A stretch of DNA of 20,447 nt, from the NCBI GenBank assembly GCA_009801015.1, contig VHZZ01009507.1:22336-42782 (forward strand), written 5' to 3'. Both the position numbers and the translations under genes were made by a program. Shown here in pieces: positions 1-11,300 of this stretch (position 1 is the first letter of the stretch; each line of letters begins with the position of its first letter). The notes beneath the pieces are model-generated. The model did not search any database, was not told where the DNA came from, and worked only from the letters and a program-made list of their open reading frames with translations. The stretch comes from Silene noctiflora (taxonomy: Eukaryota; Streptophyta; Magnoliopsida; Caryophyllales; Caryophyllaceae).

Positions 1-117
1 AAAATGGACTATAAAGTCTATATGAAATGCACGCATCACTACGTCCAACGCTATTTTATTAAACACCTTATATGTAAACTCATATAAATTAAGACCCCGA
101 ATAATAAAACAAATCCC

Positions 118-328
118 CAGCCTACTCCGGTTTCTATCTGCTTAAAAGCTACTCCGCTTCCAAGACTCTTTCTTAAAGCTACTCCGCAATAAGACTTTTG
201 CTTTGGGCTACTCCGCCGAAAGACTCCATGCTCAAAAGCTACTCCGCTTCGAAGACTTCGTGCTTAAGATAACTCTATCCTAAGACTTGGTTTGGGTTCT
301 ATCCGGTTTGTTACAAGACTTGACTTAT
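118..328. repeat. Tandem repeat, period about 30 bp, roughly seven copies
   Basis: Copies begin near 118, 148, 178, 207, 238, 268 and 298. The best-preserved ones share GCTACTCCGC at the start and AAGACT about 13 bases later, followed by a T/C-rich part ending in AAA or GG. The outer copies are the most diverged, for example ACTCTATCC and CTATCCGG replace ACTCCGC. The period is a multiple of three, but the frames I checked contain stops on both strands, so it is not read as an intact coding repeat. It is probably a minisatellite inside a decayed retrotransposon. The repeat itself is plain; its origin is inferred. Confidence 0.8.
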
Positions 329-3300
329 CTCAATGTTGTTCACACAATGAACGGAGGAGATAAAGTTTAAGTACTAACACGGGATCATCGAACAAGATTT
401 GAATGACTAAGTGCAACACAACACATTTACAAAGACTCGAAAATAAACTTGCAAAAGGTGACTCAATAATATTGAAATGATAAACGATTTTGCAAAGTTA
501 ATTTACTCGATAAAGCTTAAGTCTTTTTATGATTTAAAACTCTTGTTGCACACTTAAACAAATGTAATGAGTAGGATATTTATAGTGTAAAGTAGAGTGT
601 ACAACACACTTAAAATATCTCACACAACATAAGTAAAGTGTTTATAATAATAAAAAACAAGCTTGCTTGGGCAACATGAAACCAACGAATTATAGTAGGT
701 GGCTTATTCTCCAAGCAACTTCTTTTCCAAGACATTGAAAGCTCTTTTTTCCTCAAAGACTTCAATACTTTTCCAGAAAATCATTTTGAGGAACATGAAA
801 ACATTTTAACAAATGTTCAAAAGATTTTCGAAATATTTCTTTGAAGGACGAGTTAAAAGTCACAGTTGACTACACTGTTGTTTTTGGCACTTAGACACAA
901 AATTAAGTTTAATGATCTTACAACACCATGACTCTTACACTAATGAAATTCTTCATCTTTGATCTTCTTGATAACCTTGAATTGACGATTGGATCTTCAT
1001 TGCTACATGGTTAAATTTAAGAGGCACACATTAAATAACAATATGCATAATTTGTCTTAAGGCATCATCAACATTTATTCTTAATCAAATTGAGTTTCAA
1101 CACATTTGTTGTTCGTGAGATTTTATAAATTACATACGAGACTTATATCTTTGTGATATAATTAATAGTTATCGTAAATTTATTTTACGGAAAGATTTAT
1201 ATATTTGTGATATATAATAACGTGTAAATTTAGTTTTTACATTTAAAATGATGAAGAATTGAATACATATTAGTTGTGCGTCAATAACTCATTAAAACTA
1301 TCATATGTGTTATGAGAAAGTTTTTTTAAAAATGTTTAAAGACGTGCAAATTTGTTTTGCATAGCGTTAGTGTAATATCTAAGTGATATTATTATTCGTG
1401 CTTCTGTGTTTGGCCGATATTGTACGGGTAATAGCTAATTTGTTAAGCGTTTTTAAAGATTATGTAATTTCGTTTCATTAAATCTTAAGAGTTAATTAAA
1501 TTGTCGAAATTCTCGTTTATGATGATTATGAGCTTAGCAAAATTTTCGAGCGAACAATATAAGTTAAGGGATTTTAATAATTTAATTTGGAATTGTGCCT
1601 TAATCCATATACTTTTGTACGACAACAAGTGTTTTTGGTGATTTTTTCACCATATTGAAGTGTTTTGAACTTTGATAACTAGAGTCATAAGATTTAGTAT
1701 CTTATTAATAATTACGATTTTGAGAAGTTATGATCACTATTATATGATCGAGGTTGAATATCTTACTAATGAGTAGGATAATGAAAATATATGTTTTTTC
1801 CAAGTATTTTTTTCAAATATAGTTGGCTTAACCCATGCAAAATTGTGTTATTTTGTATGTAGATCTATTAAGTTAATTTTGAGATATGTCTTACAACTTA
1901 TGTAGCGTAAGACTACGTGTTAGTCAATTTCGTTTTGACGTGGGTTACAAGTCTGTGTGTCTTGACTCAAAAGTGTTTTAAGGACTGTCGTTGTTTTGTT
2001 TATCTTACGTGAGATAACAATGTGTCTTTTAAATACGGGATTGACTGACGTAAGGAGTTATTTTTCCATGGTGATTTGATTTCCATTCGATTATGGGATT
2101 AGGAAAAATGGAAAACTCTTGATATTTCGTTGTCAGTACACTCAATCCTTAGTAAAAGTCTTAAACTTATTGAAACAGGAGAAGAGTGCGTCTTGAAGCT
2201 AATGACTCCCGAAACGATTATTAATGGTCTATTTTTCTCTTGCAATTGAGGACAAATATGTGGTATTATTAATTATGTCTGACTTCGTATCGACAAGAGA
2301 TTAATGTGGAGATAATGTTAATTTGGTTAATGATATATTCGAGCCAAATGACTTCACTTTCATCGATTCGAGTTATATGTGTGTTTCTTGCATCTGGTGT
2401 TAATTCTTGTCCTTTGTGGATTTAGAAACATAGTGGGAATTTTTATAACTCGTAATTGTTTAACCAATTGTTTGTCGATGGATTATTCAATTTTAGCTAT
2501 GCTAGCTGAAATGTGTTTCAAAGAGGCTTTGTTCTACTTTGTTGTGTTAATTCTCTACGCACTTGGAGTGCATGATTCTGTTTCAATAGTTAGTTTATTG
2601 GAAATATCGGATTCTTATTTAACCTCTTGTTAATAGTTTGTTATGGCTATGTGTTGGTCATAATATATATGTTCACCGTATTAATTTGCTTATCTATTTG
2701 ATTACATTTTAATATATGTTCATTGTCTATCACTTTTATATTCAATCTATTTTTATTTTATTTGTGGGTAGTTAAACGTTAAGGAGCATCATGATACCGT
2801 ATGTTTTTCCCTCTTCATTTGAAATGATTCATGTCATATGGGTGTATATTCATTATTTTGTCATTTTATATAATGTTTGATATGTTCAAACATTTTATGA
2901 TAAAAAATGAAAAACTGAATTTGAACTTAGAGCGAAGTCTTAGTAAATGTGTTGGTTGAGAATAATTATTTGATATGTTCGAAGTGTAAATGAGGAAAAT
3001 TATATGCGTTGATCTTGCAATTCCTAATCACTATGATGAGAGGTGTTTTAGTTGAGGAATTGTACTTCACTTGACATGGTTAAGTGATATATGACGTTGA
3101 TCTTGTTTTCCTTCTTTTGGTTTAGAGGAGGTTTCCTTAAATATGTTTTGAGGAAATTTTGCTTGCTCCAAAATAAGTTTTGGAGAATAGGTTAGTCATT
3201 CATGCCTTAGCATTTGTTAAACTTTGTGCTTAAGTGACCCACGCACGATATTTATTCACTTGGATGTGTTTCTAAGTGTTGGTGAAGATTAGTCGACATT

Positions 3301-3340
3301 TATCTTGTATTCGTTACAATACAAAAACTATCTCTTGGTG
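329..3340. other. Gene-free AT-rich stretch, probably decayed retrotransposon
   Basis: No recognisable coding region was found on either strand. The only open frame of note (2379-2633, 84 codons) is hydrophobic, low in complexity and matches no family I know. I see no reverse transcriptase, integrase or protease motif. The context (tandem repeat to the left, polypurine-like tracts and LTR-like segments to the right) suggests old noncoding parts of an LTR retrotransposon. That identity is inferred from the neighbours, not from any protein match. Confidence 0.4.
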
Positions 3341-3625
3341 AGTGGGAGAATTTGTGAACTCATTGAGACACACATGATAGTTTAACTTCTCTTCATGTGT
3401 TGGATAGTGGGGGTAGTTCCATGATCCAATGTAAAGATGAGGTTTTGTCTACTAAAGTGTAAACATTAACTTGTATGTTAAGTTATAAGGATTAACATAT
3501 GGTCGATCCTTAAGGTGTTTTGCTCATTATGGATGATAGTGGGAGTTGTCCCAACAGACCATTTCTTTTTACTACTTTTTAGCAAGTGGGAGCTATCACT
3601 TTTAGTAAGTGAGAGTCTTCATCAA
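3341..3625 (+). repeat. Cluster of polypurine-like AGTGGGAG tracts
   Basis: AGTGGGAG or close variants occur at 3341-3348, 3406-3414 (AGTGGGGGT), 3538-3545, 3595-3602 and 3618-3625 (AGTGAGAG). The same motif recurs at 7183-7190 and 7214-7221, the latter directly before the copia-like LTR. In plant Ty1/copia elements this string is a common form of the polypurine tract that primes plus-strand synthesis, and some lineages (Sireviruses) are known to carry several copies upstream of the 3' LTR. No coding part of such an element is intact here, so the family assignment is tentative. Confidence 0.4.
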
Positions 3626-3699
3626 ATAATAAAAATGGATGGTTATTATGAGTGCATATAAACATTGTGACAATGTGTGACTAAGGTTTAAGACTATTA

Positions 3700-5560
3700 T
3701 GAGATATGTTCTTGATAACTACATTATTTACGCATTTTCCATTCCTAAAAACCTTCACTTATAGCTCACTTGTATCCATGTTATGTGCATATTTATGCCT
3801 TAATTGCTTAAATTGCTCAAAACCCGTCATTTGGGTGTTTGGTTCGATTTTACTCATTTGTGTCGCTTTTGTAGATAGCATGAAGGCCTAGCTACATTAC
3901 ACCAACTCAGGAGAGGCCCATAAACCAACCACATAACCCATGACCCGACAGAAGAAGGAAAAAAGACCCAAAACGAAGAAAAATGGAGTTTAGCGCTTAT
4001 CTTGGAAGCAAAGTGCGCATCTCAACCAGGGAAGAAGGAACCGTGCCCTGCTAACTGCGCTTTCTTCAAGTGGTCAGTGCGCACTGCATTCATGGAAGGC
4101 GCCACTGTGCCTTCCTCACCGTACTTTCCTCAACTCAACCGTGCTCAGCTCCAGTTTTGCGCACATTTCCTATTAGCTTAAACGACTATGTTTTATTCGT
4201 TTTACTTATTTTGTAACCTACTATATAAGCATAAAACCCTGAAATTTTATAGATCTAACTTCATACAACAACATTTTAGTGAGAGAAACACATTTCCTCT
4301 TTATAATTTGTGACCAATTCTTCATCAATTGCAAAGATTCAAGCTTAATTTCTTCTATCTTTTATCTTCATTGTTCTTGTTTTTCTCCATTGTTGGTATA
4401 TTTTCCTTTCTATTTATTTCCTTTTTGTCATTTGTTTACATATTAATTAGTTCAAAGTTTAAATATTTGGTTAGCTTCTTCATAAAGGTTCTTCCTTTAT
4501 GCTTATTTGATGTTAAAATTTGGTTCAATTAGTATTCCATCATCTTTATTTTGTTAATTGCATGTTATTTAGTAGAAATTCCAATTTTATCATGTTTAAT
4601 TGCAAAATTTAAACTTTTATTGCTAATAATCATTTAACAACCATGATTAGTGAGTAGTCCCTTCACTAGGATGCGATTAGGCACTAACATGAGTAATTAA
4701 CTTAATTAATTCCATTTAAATTAGTTGTCAAGGGGAGATTAGTCGGGTTTACCAAAGGAGTTAACTTGTTAATGTTTTAATTGGGAACTTGGTTTATTAT
4801 AGACCCTTGTTCAACAATGGAAGTTGATTAGGTTAACAATTGACTACCCACTTAAATTCCTTGTCAATTTGGGTTGAACTCGGGAGGGAGAGACTAAAGA
4901 GGGTGCCTTTGGGAACCGATTTAACCTTCACCTTTGGGAAAAGGGTTGGAAAGACCGGGAATTTATCGCGTACTTAATGTCTATTTGCAATGATTTGGGT
5001 ACCTTGAGGATGGTGCGCGTTCTCGGGTCTTAGAGTGTTATAAAGGAGAGGCCGAGTCACGAACCCGGGAGGGAGGTGAGTCAGGAATACTAGTGTCCTA
5101 TTATGAGCCCGGAAGGGAGTTACTAGGTAAATTAGAGGCGTTTTTCCCCTAACTAAATTACACCAAGATGACTAATTGACGGAATTAATATGGTGATTAC
5201 AAATGATTGTAGCTTAATCTTGCCCTAAGCCTTAAATTAATTAAGTAAAACCGCATCATATTAGTTTGCTTTTATTCTTTAGTATTTACATTAGTTAATT
5301 CCATTTACTTATTATTTAGTCTAGTTTAATTAGATAATCAAACACTCAAGTGTTGTTTGACTTAGCTAAACACAAGAATTTAAATGATTCCTAATCACCC
5401 ATGTTCCTTGTGGTTCGAGCCTCAATTAGTGCAACGATACTCGTTCACTTGCGAGGTTTTAAAACTACTATCAGTTCTCAAATGTTCGGATTTGTTCCGC
5501 TTTTCTTCTAAATTTTGGTCTTCTATTTGGATTTTGTTTTCAGGTGGATGTAAGGACTAT
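3700..5560 (+). mobile_element. Degenerate Ty3/gypsy-like long terminal repeat, probably solo
   Basis: The segment has the layout of a long plant gypsy LTR read on the plus strand. A GC-richer stretch (about 3900-4160) is followed by a TATA box (4222-4229), then a long transcribed-type region with three copies of a GAACCCGGGAGGGAG-like 15-mer. A segment near 5404-5460, reading TTCCTTGTGGTTCGAGCCTC and then CACTTGCGAGG, resembles the 3' part of LTRs of Athila/Tat-type elements as I remember them. No primer-binding site or gag-pol follows, which suggests a solo LTR. The borders are uncertain: GACTATT occurs at the left (about 3691-3697) and ACTATT at the right (about 5554-5559), which could be a worn target duplication, but clean TG...CA ends are not visible. 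Confidence 0.45.
4222..4229 (+). promoter_or_regulatory. TATA box of the gypsy-like LTR
   Basis: TATATAAG lies about 320 bases into the GC-richer part of the LTR-like segment and is followed by ATAAAACCCT and an AT-rich transcribed-type leader. This placement is typical of the U3/R junction of an LTR. Whether it still drives transcription cannot be seen from the sequence. Confidence 0.4.
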
Positions 5561-7172
5561 TTTCTCATATCAAGTTACTTGAGAAAACGTATATGCATGA
5601 ATCGATCAGTTGAGTATGTCTCAAGTGATTAAGGTGACAAACTTTTTGTGCCATTTAAGTTTATCCGTGTGTTGGGCTATCTTTCATATTTATTTCAAAA
5701 TCATTTGTGTGATGATTTAGTTGGAATGGTAGAATTAATGTGGTTATGTCAAAATTATATAGGAGAATAAGTTCTCATTGTTAATTGGTGACATATTGGT
5801 ATTTAGAAGAAAAATAATATTTTGGTCATGTCTAAACCTACGATCTAGCGCAAGAAACGATTAGAGTATTGTTTCTTGTTCTAGTGTAGTTTTTATTTTG
5901 ATGTGTACCTTGTTTAGTACATGGTTGAACGTCAACTATGTGATTGATAAGTAATTTGTTACTTAATCGATCCTTTACACGCACAATGATATGTAATCAA
6001 GTGATTTTAACTTTTGCCTTTGTGGTAAGAGAAGATTAGCTCTGGTGTAGGACTAAGTGTTGTCATCAAGCAAGATTAACTAACAAGATGGTTGACGCAT
6101 TATTTTATAAGACGTGTTTTTAATTAGTTCATTTGTTGAGCTAATTATGTGAAAGAGTCAACTTAAGTTTTGATCTTGTTGACTTGTGGATGGATTTGAT
6201 AATGGACATTTTTGGATTAAGCTTTTGTATCTTTTGAAAATGTTCATATGCATTTGTTGCATGATAAGGCACATAATATACCACCAAGCTTTTAGATTGC
6301 CTAGTCACACAGGTAATCGCCTTGACACTTGTGTAGTGGGCAAGATGAGACTGAGTCACGTTAACACTTAGTGGGTGTTGGAGATTATCTTTGTACATGA
6401 GTTGTATGGAAAAGGTATTGACTCATTATATAGTCGCCTTAGTAAGTCTAAGATGAGACTTTTGCAGTCGAAATATGAAAAGACACCCTATATATTTTCA
6501 TACTAAAGTTTTGAACCAAATCACAAGTGTCGGATTGGATATTGAGTATATTAATCTAGTGGCTTGAGTTAGATACTTGTGTAGTATCTAGACTTATGAT
6601 TCGTACGACATAGAAGCGTGATATGCCCATCGTAATGGGAGCTATGTGGTGACACATATATCATACTATGCGTGTTTTGTCGACCGTAAGGAGTGACAGA
6701 TGATTCCTTAATTTGTTGATGAGTGAGCCATTTTGGACTTGTATGTACTATTTTTGGTAAGAATCCCTTTGACTTGGAGCTGTGAGATGAAATTGAGATT
6801 TGATGTTGCTACTTTAGCGTGATTTCAGAGAATCATAAAAAAGTTGGTTCAACGGGTCATGTTAGGAAAGTGGTCGAGTTGAGATGGATTTTCATTAGTG
6901 TCTAAGGAATGGTCAATTCAACTACACCATGTTAAGCCCGACCGACGGTTATATTGTGTATATAAATATGTGACATGTCATAGCATAAAGGGACAATGTA
7001 TGCTGTGATGTTGTTTGAATGATATGGGGAATCGTTATTGTGAAAGTGTTATGTTAGTTTGATTGAGGCATAATGTAACGCTACTTGTTACATTTTGGTC
7101 GCACACCCCATTTTCCTGTATGAGAGATGTGGTTGATAGTTCTTATTGAGTTGTGTTTTTGATGTGCTTGGT
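5561..7172. other. Gene-free stretch between two LTR-like segments
   Basis: No supported gene is present. Two overlapping short open frames on opposite strands near 6141-6398 have no recognisable content. The base composition and vocabulary resemble 329-3340, so this is probably the continuation of the older element that the gypsy-like LTR interrupted. There is no protein evidence for this. Confidence 0.35.
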
Positions 7173-7221
7173 TGTGTGGCCAAGTGAGAGCTTCTTACTT
7201 GGATGTGTGGCCGAGTGGGAG
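7173..7221 (+). repeat. Duplicated polypurine-tract unit before the copia-like LTR
   Basis: An 18-base unit TGTGTGGCCAAGTGAGAG (7173-7190) is repeated as TGTGTGGCCGAGTGGGAG (7204-7221), a period of 31 bp with 16 of 18 bases equal. The second copy ends exactly where an LTR-like sequence begins, the position expected of a polypurine tract. The upstream copy is probably a duplicate. Confidence 0.5.
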
Positions 7222-7614
7222 TATTGAAATCTATGCATTAAACGGCCACGTTAGTTATGTTTGTTGCTCCATTTTCTTTGTGATAATGGCTCTGATTTAA
7301 GGCTGGGATAATGTGCCATTGAATCTGTTTTAATGGCCATTATTCTCATTAATCTTCCTCTTAGTAATTGCCTGTTTGTGGTAGTATAAATAGGCAATGT
7401 GCTAAGCAATAGATATACAACAACGATAATAACACACATCACTACAATCACGGTTAAGCTCTCCATCAAATTGGAACTTTGGAATTTGGGATGTGAATAC
7501 ATCCGGTGACTCTAGTAGCCACCGGTACGGGTTTTGGTTTCGATATCGTGGACAAAAAGCGGCACGTTGATCGTCGTACCTATTCCACTATTAAGGTACG
7601 CATATTTTCTAACA
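7222..7614 (+). mobile_element. Copia-like long terminal repeat (3' LTR or solo LTR)
   Basis: The segment starts right after a GAGTGGGAG tract with TATTGAAAT and ends with TTTTCTAACA, an imperfect inverted match to a TGTTAGAAAA-type end (the expected TG would have decayed to TA). Inside are a TATA box (TATAAATA, 7385-7392) and a leader. CCGGTG (7503-7508) is inverted as CACCGG (7520-7525), which can form a small hairpin. At about 393 bp the length suits a short copia LTR. No coding region of the element is intact upstream. The right-hand border is about 750 bp before the fibrillin start codon, in the same orientation. Confidence 0.5.
7385..7392 (+). promoter_or_regulatory. TATA box of the copia-like LTR
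   Basis: TATAAATA followed by GGCAATG is a good TATA element in the expected place within the LTR. It points towards the fibrillin gene, so it could in principle start a read-through transcript. No evidence of activity can be taken from the sequence. Confidence 0.45.
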
Positions 7615-8303
7615 ACAACAAACTGAGGAGATGAATGCAATCATATGTAATTTTAATTTCAACACAAATAAACACTTTTAATTGCACAAAATTATGCAAG
7701 TAACTAAATAATTATTCCAAGTACAATAGCCTATTTGCTTGAATTGACAATTTGGCGCATATACCATAGAAGCATTGACATACAAATAAATGAGTATCAT
7801 TCAGATCTTAATGCTCTTTCACCCAATTCTAAAGAAAGTAAAAGTGGAAAATAGAGCATTTCTTACGAATTGGAGAGAATATCAATAAACACACCATAAA
7901 AATAAAATAAATAACTATTGACAAGAACGAATAGACCTTACCCATACTCAAGCTAACTCAATAAGCATAAAGTAAGATTTAAACAAGATTTATAATGTGA
8001 GCACACACAATAACAAAACACTAAAACTTCATACAACTAAACTTTTCAAAAAAAATAAACATGAGTTAAAATGCTTTATTAAAACCTATTATCAATAACA
8101 AAAAAATACATCCGTTTAACCACTAAACTCGAAAAATATACCCTACTAAAAAACTGAAAATGGTTGGATCATTAAACATCACACACTATAAGCAAATGAC
8201 ACAAAATAAGCAACAAAACAGTTACTCATGCACTCTTCACCTCCACAAAAACATCTTTTAAAATCAAACCCAAAACCCATTAAAAACACACCTTCATTAT
8301 ATC
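7615..8303. other. Upstream region of the fibrillin gene
   Basis: This AT-rich intergenic stretch has no open frame of interest. It should hold the native promoter of the plus-strand fibrillin gene. I cannot single out a convincing TATA box; several TATA-like strings occur because the region is so AT-rich. From about 8220 the sequence becomes C/A-rich, as is common in plant 5' untranslated leaders. Confidence 0.4.
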
Positions 8304-8330
8304 ATTATTATTATTATTATTATTATTATT
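8304..8330 (+). repeat. Trinucleotide microsatellite (ATT)9
   Basis: Nine perfect ATT units end 38 bases before the fibrillin ATG, so the array lies in the probable 5' untranslated region or core promoter. Such arrays commonly vary in length between individuals. Confidence 0.9.
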
Positions 8331-8368
8331 AATTTATATAATTTATAAATAAATAGATAATTACAAAT

Positions 8369-11300
8369 ATGTCCCTTCTCTCTACCCCACCTCCCTCCAC
8401 CTTCCTCCCCGCCACCCACCACCACCGCATTAACCACCGTATCTTCTCTCTCCACCGCACTAACCACCGTCAACCTTCTCTCACATACTCTTTTTACCTT
8501 CGTCACCCCTCTAGAACCTTCTCCATCCCCCGGGTTTCCCAATACGACGACGATGAAGAACCCGATTCTGAACCCGTTTCCGCCGTCCCGGACGAGTGGG
8601 GCGAGAAATCAGGACCCGAACCAGAGCCTGAGACCCGGTTCACTGCTCCCGACCCGCCGATTCGGGATGACGAGTGGGGTTCCGGTTCGGGGACGGGTAC
8701 AGGTTCGCGTATAGGTACAGGGGTGGAGTTTGAGAGTGATGGGACGAAGATTTTGGAGCTGAAGAGGTGTTTGGTGGATACGGTATACGGGACGGATTTT
8801 GGGTTTAAGGTCGGGTCGGAGGTTCGTGGGGAGGTTTCTGAGCTTATCAACCAGCTCGAGGCGGCGAACCCAGTTCCGAACCCAACTGAAGTTCCTGGGT
8901 TGCTTGATGGCAACTGGGTTTTGGTGTGAGTTTTTCCGCTATCTTGATTCTTAGTATTATTTTAAATTTTAATGATTATTAGGGAAAAGCTTAAGCCGAT
9001 TGTTGGAGTCGCAGGATCAGTTTTATACTCTAACATAAATAATTGGTCTTGTGTGAAACCATTACTAACTCATTTTTAAATTGCGCAAATTCTGGCTTAA
9101 GACTGTTGTATACTTGTATTAATCTTGGTTGTGAAACGTAGCCGAATTCTAATTTACCAACATTATAATTTATTTCCATTGTAGGATTCAGTTGATGGAT
9201 TATACCACTAGTTGTAGTACAACTGGTTTTACGTTTATGAGCTTGGTTGTAAAGTTTCGGAGCTCCTTCTCATAAATTTTGAGCTTGTGGGCATAGAATA
9301 ATCTCATGGAGATCAACCATTTTGAAATGCAGGAAGTATGATAAAATAGGTTTGTTGTAGCTTGTAGGCATAGAACAATCTCATATGGGATTAAGAGATG
9401 TTATAGTGTGAACCTGTACAATTTTTATGAGGTGAAAATGCTCTCTATTCTTCTAACTTAGGTTTTAAGTTCAAAGGTTTAAAAATTGAATCTTACTGTG
9501 AGTCCGTCTCATCTAAAGAATGTTCAAGGTGTTGTGACGAATGTTGATGTAATTTTATGTGGGGTTTGAATGGATTCTGATTTCTGAGTGCTGTTTATAG
9601 TGAAGTGAAGTGAGTGAGTGATTGGAGAGCATGAAATTTTGGATTTGTATTTGTTAATTTATGTTTAACTGCTCAATTAATCAGTAAAGAAGTCTCGGTA
9701 AGTTTCAACTTTCAAGCATGATTGTTGCTGAAGAGTTTATGATGGCAAGTGGGAGTTTCAGCACAGTTTTGTTTGGAGTTAGTGTGGCAGTCTCCTTTTT
9801 TAAGTGATGTCTATGAATTTCCGTTAATTTTTTGGTTTAGATTGAAAGGCCTCACATTCTTCGAGGACTAAATATTTAGCCAAAAGAGAATGAGAAGAAA
9901 GCGCACGAAGGAAAGAACTAGTATGAAATGTATATGCATCCTGTTGTATCTGAGCTCTGATGGCTATTAGGTAGGTACTTAAAGAAGATCATGATGATGA
10001 ATTTGTATGCAGTGATGATACAGTTTCTTTTGTGGTAATCTATGTTGCTCTGACTTGGGTATGATTCAAACTTTAAGACACGTAGATTTGTCATGAAATG
10101 ACGGTGCGAGTATGGTAACATGTCTTTTAAACAAAAAATTAGTTACAAGTGTGAAATGTTTAAAGCATGGTTACCCGATTAGCTATGGATACGCTCTAAC
10201 TGATTCGCGATTTGCTCTTCTAGAATGAGCGTTATATGTATTTTCAGCAAGCAGCAGAATATAATTTGCTCTTAACGGTTCGCGATTCGTAGGGTATCGG
10301 AGCAAAACCGGTAACCTTGGTTTAAAGTTTCTCAAGTGGAAAGATAACTTGCTTGAAACATTAGGCTTTTTTTCTTCGAGAAGTCATACTATATGTTTCA
10401 TACTTTCATGTACCTGTGCCATCCTCTTTTGATATCTCTGCTAGGAGAAGTGTCAGATTGGTAATCATGGGGTATTGGTTTGAGATACCATACGTCCATA
10501 CCCATATCATTGAGTGTCTTTTGGAACACACTAGTGGCCCCAACAGTAGTAACATGACTGGTAGTGGAGGTGACATATCCTTGAAAGCAAACTTGATACC
10601 CATGATAGTATTTATACTATTGTTTTGTCCAATGCTCTAATTATCAGATAGCTTGGAGAGTCCAAGATAATAGAAACATTAAGCTAGAAGCATGCCTCAT
10701 TTTAATTTCAACACATGCCACCTTTTGGGATGGGATGTTCCTTGTTATCCATTTTTGTCTGTGCGATAAATTTTACCTTTTCACTTACTAGGTTAATTGA
10801 TAGTAAGCAAGCCCTGACAAGAAGAAAATGTCATTGTAGCAATGTCATATATGCTCACACGTGAACTTTTTCTCAAAAATAACGCGCTTAAGTGCATGTA
10901 GATGTCGTGACTTGAAATACACAATTTTTTTTGCTTTGGATTGGGCATTGGTGTATTCATTCTTTGTTACTACCAGCAAAAAGCTGAAAGCATTAGATAA
11001 GTTGCTTTCCAGTTATCGACATGGAATTTATGATCCCTGCATTAGGAATGAGTGGCTGACTGACAAAATAAACTCTAGGCTCGTCGCTGTTTATAGTACT
11101 ACAGATGGCAATTGTGGTCTGATAAACTTAGGCATATGTGAGAAGTTGTCAGGAAGGTTTAACTTTCAAGTATGGATATGATGGAACTCAGTCTTGTATG
11201 AAGGAGTTTGGATGTGTTGCCAACATATTTTGTCATGTCCAGCAATACTTGGATCATTTCAGATTGTTTGTTTAGTAATAATTGGTGGGAAATAGAGGAA

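Noticed and set aside
118-328. CRISPR array
   Set aside because: The 30-bp step is superficially similar, but the units are contiguous diverged tandem copies without distinct spacers, in a plant genome.
2379-2633. 84-codon hydrophobic open frame
   Set aside because: Its composition follows the T-rich background, no family is recognised, and no promoter or neighbour supports it.
3706-4532. Two short hydrophobic open frames (3706-3891 and 4329-4532)
   Set aside because: Both lie inside the LTR-like segment and are made of T-rich DNA that reads as Phe/Leu. They are not taken as membrane proteins.
3691-5559. GACTATT/ACTATT as a firm target duplication of the gypsy-like LTR
   Set aside because: The adjoining ends do not show the TG...CA termini expected of an LTR, so the borders are left approximate.
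8503-8913. 136-codon Ser/Pro/Gly-rich open frame opposite FBN2 exon 1
   Set aside because: It is the antisense shadow of a GC-rich exon whose plus-strand product is securely identified. The same holds for the frame at 8297-8542.
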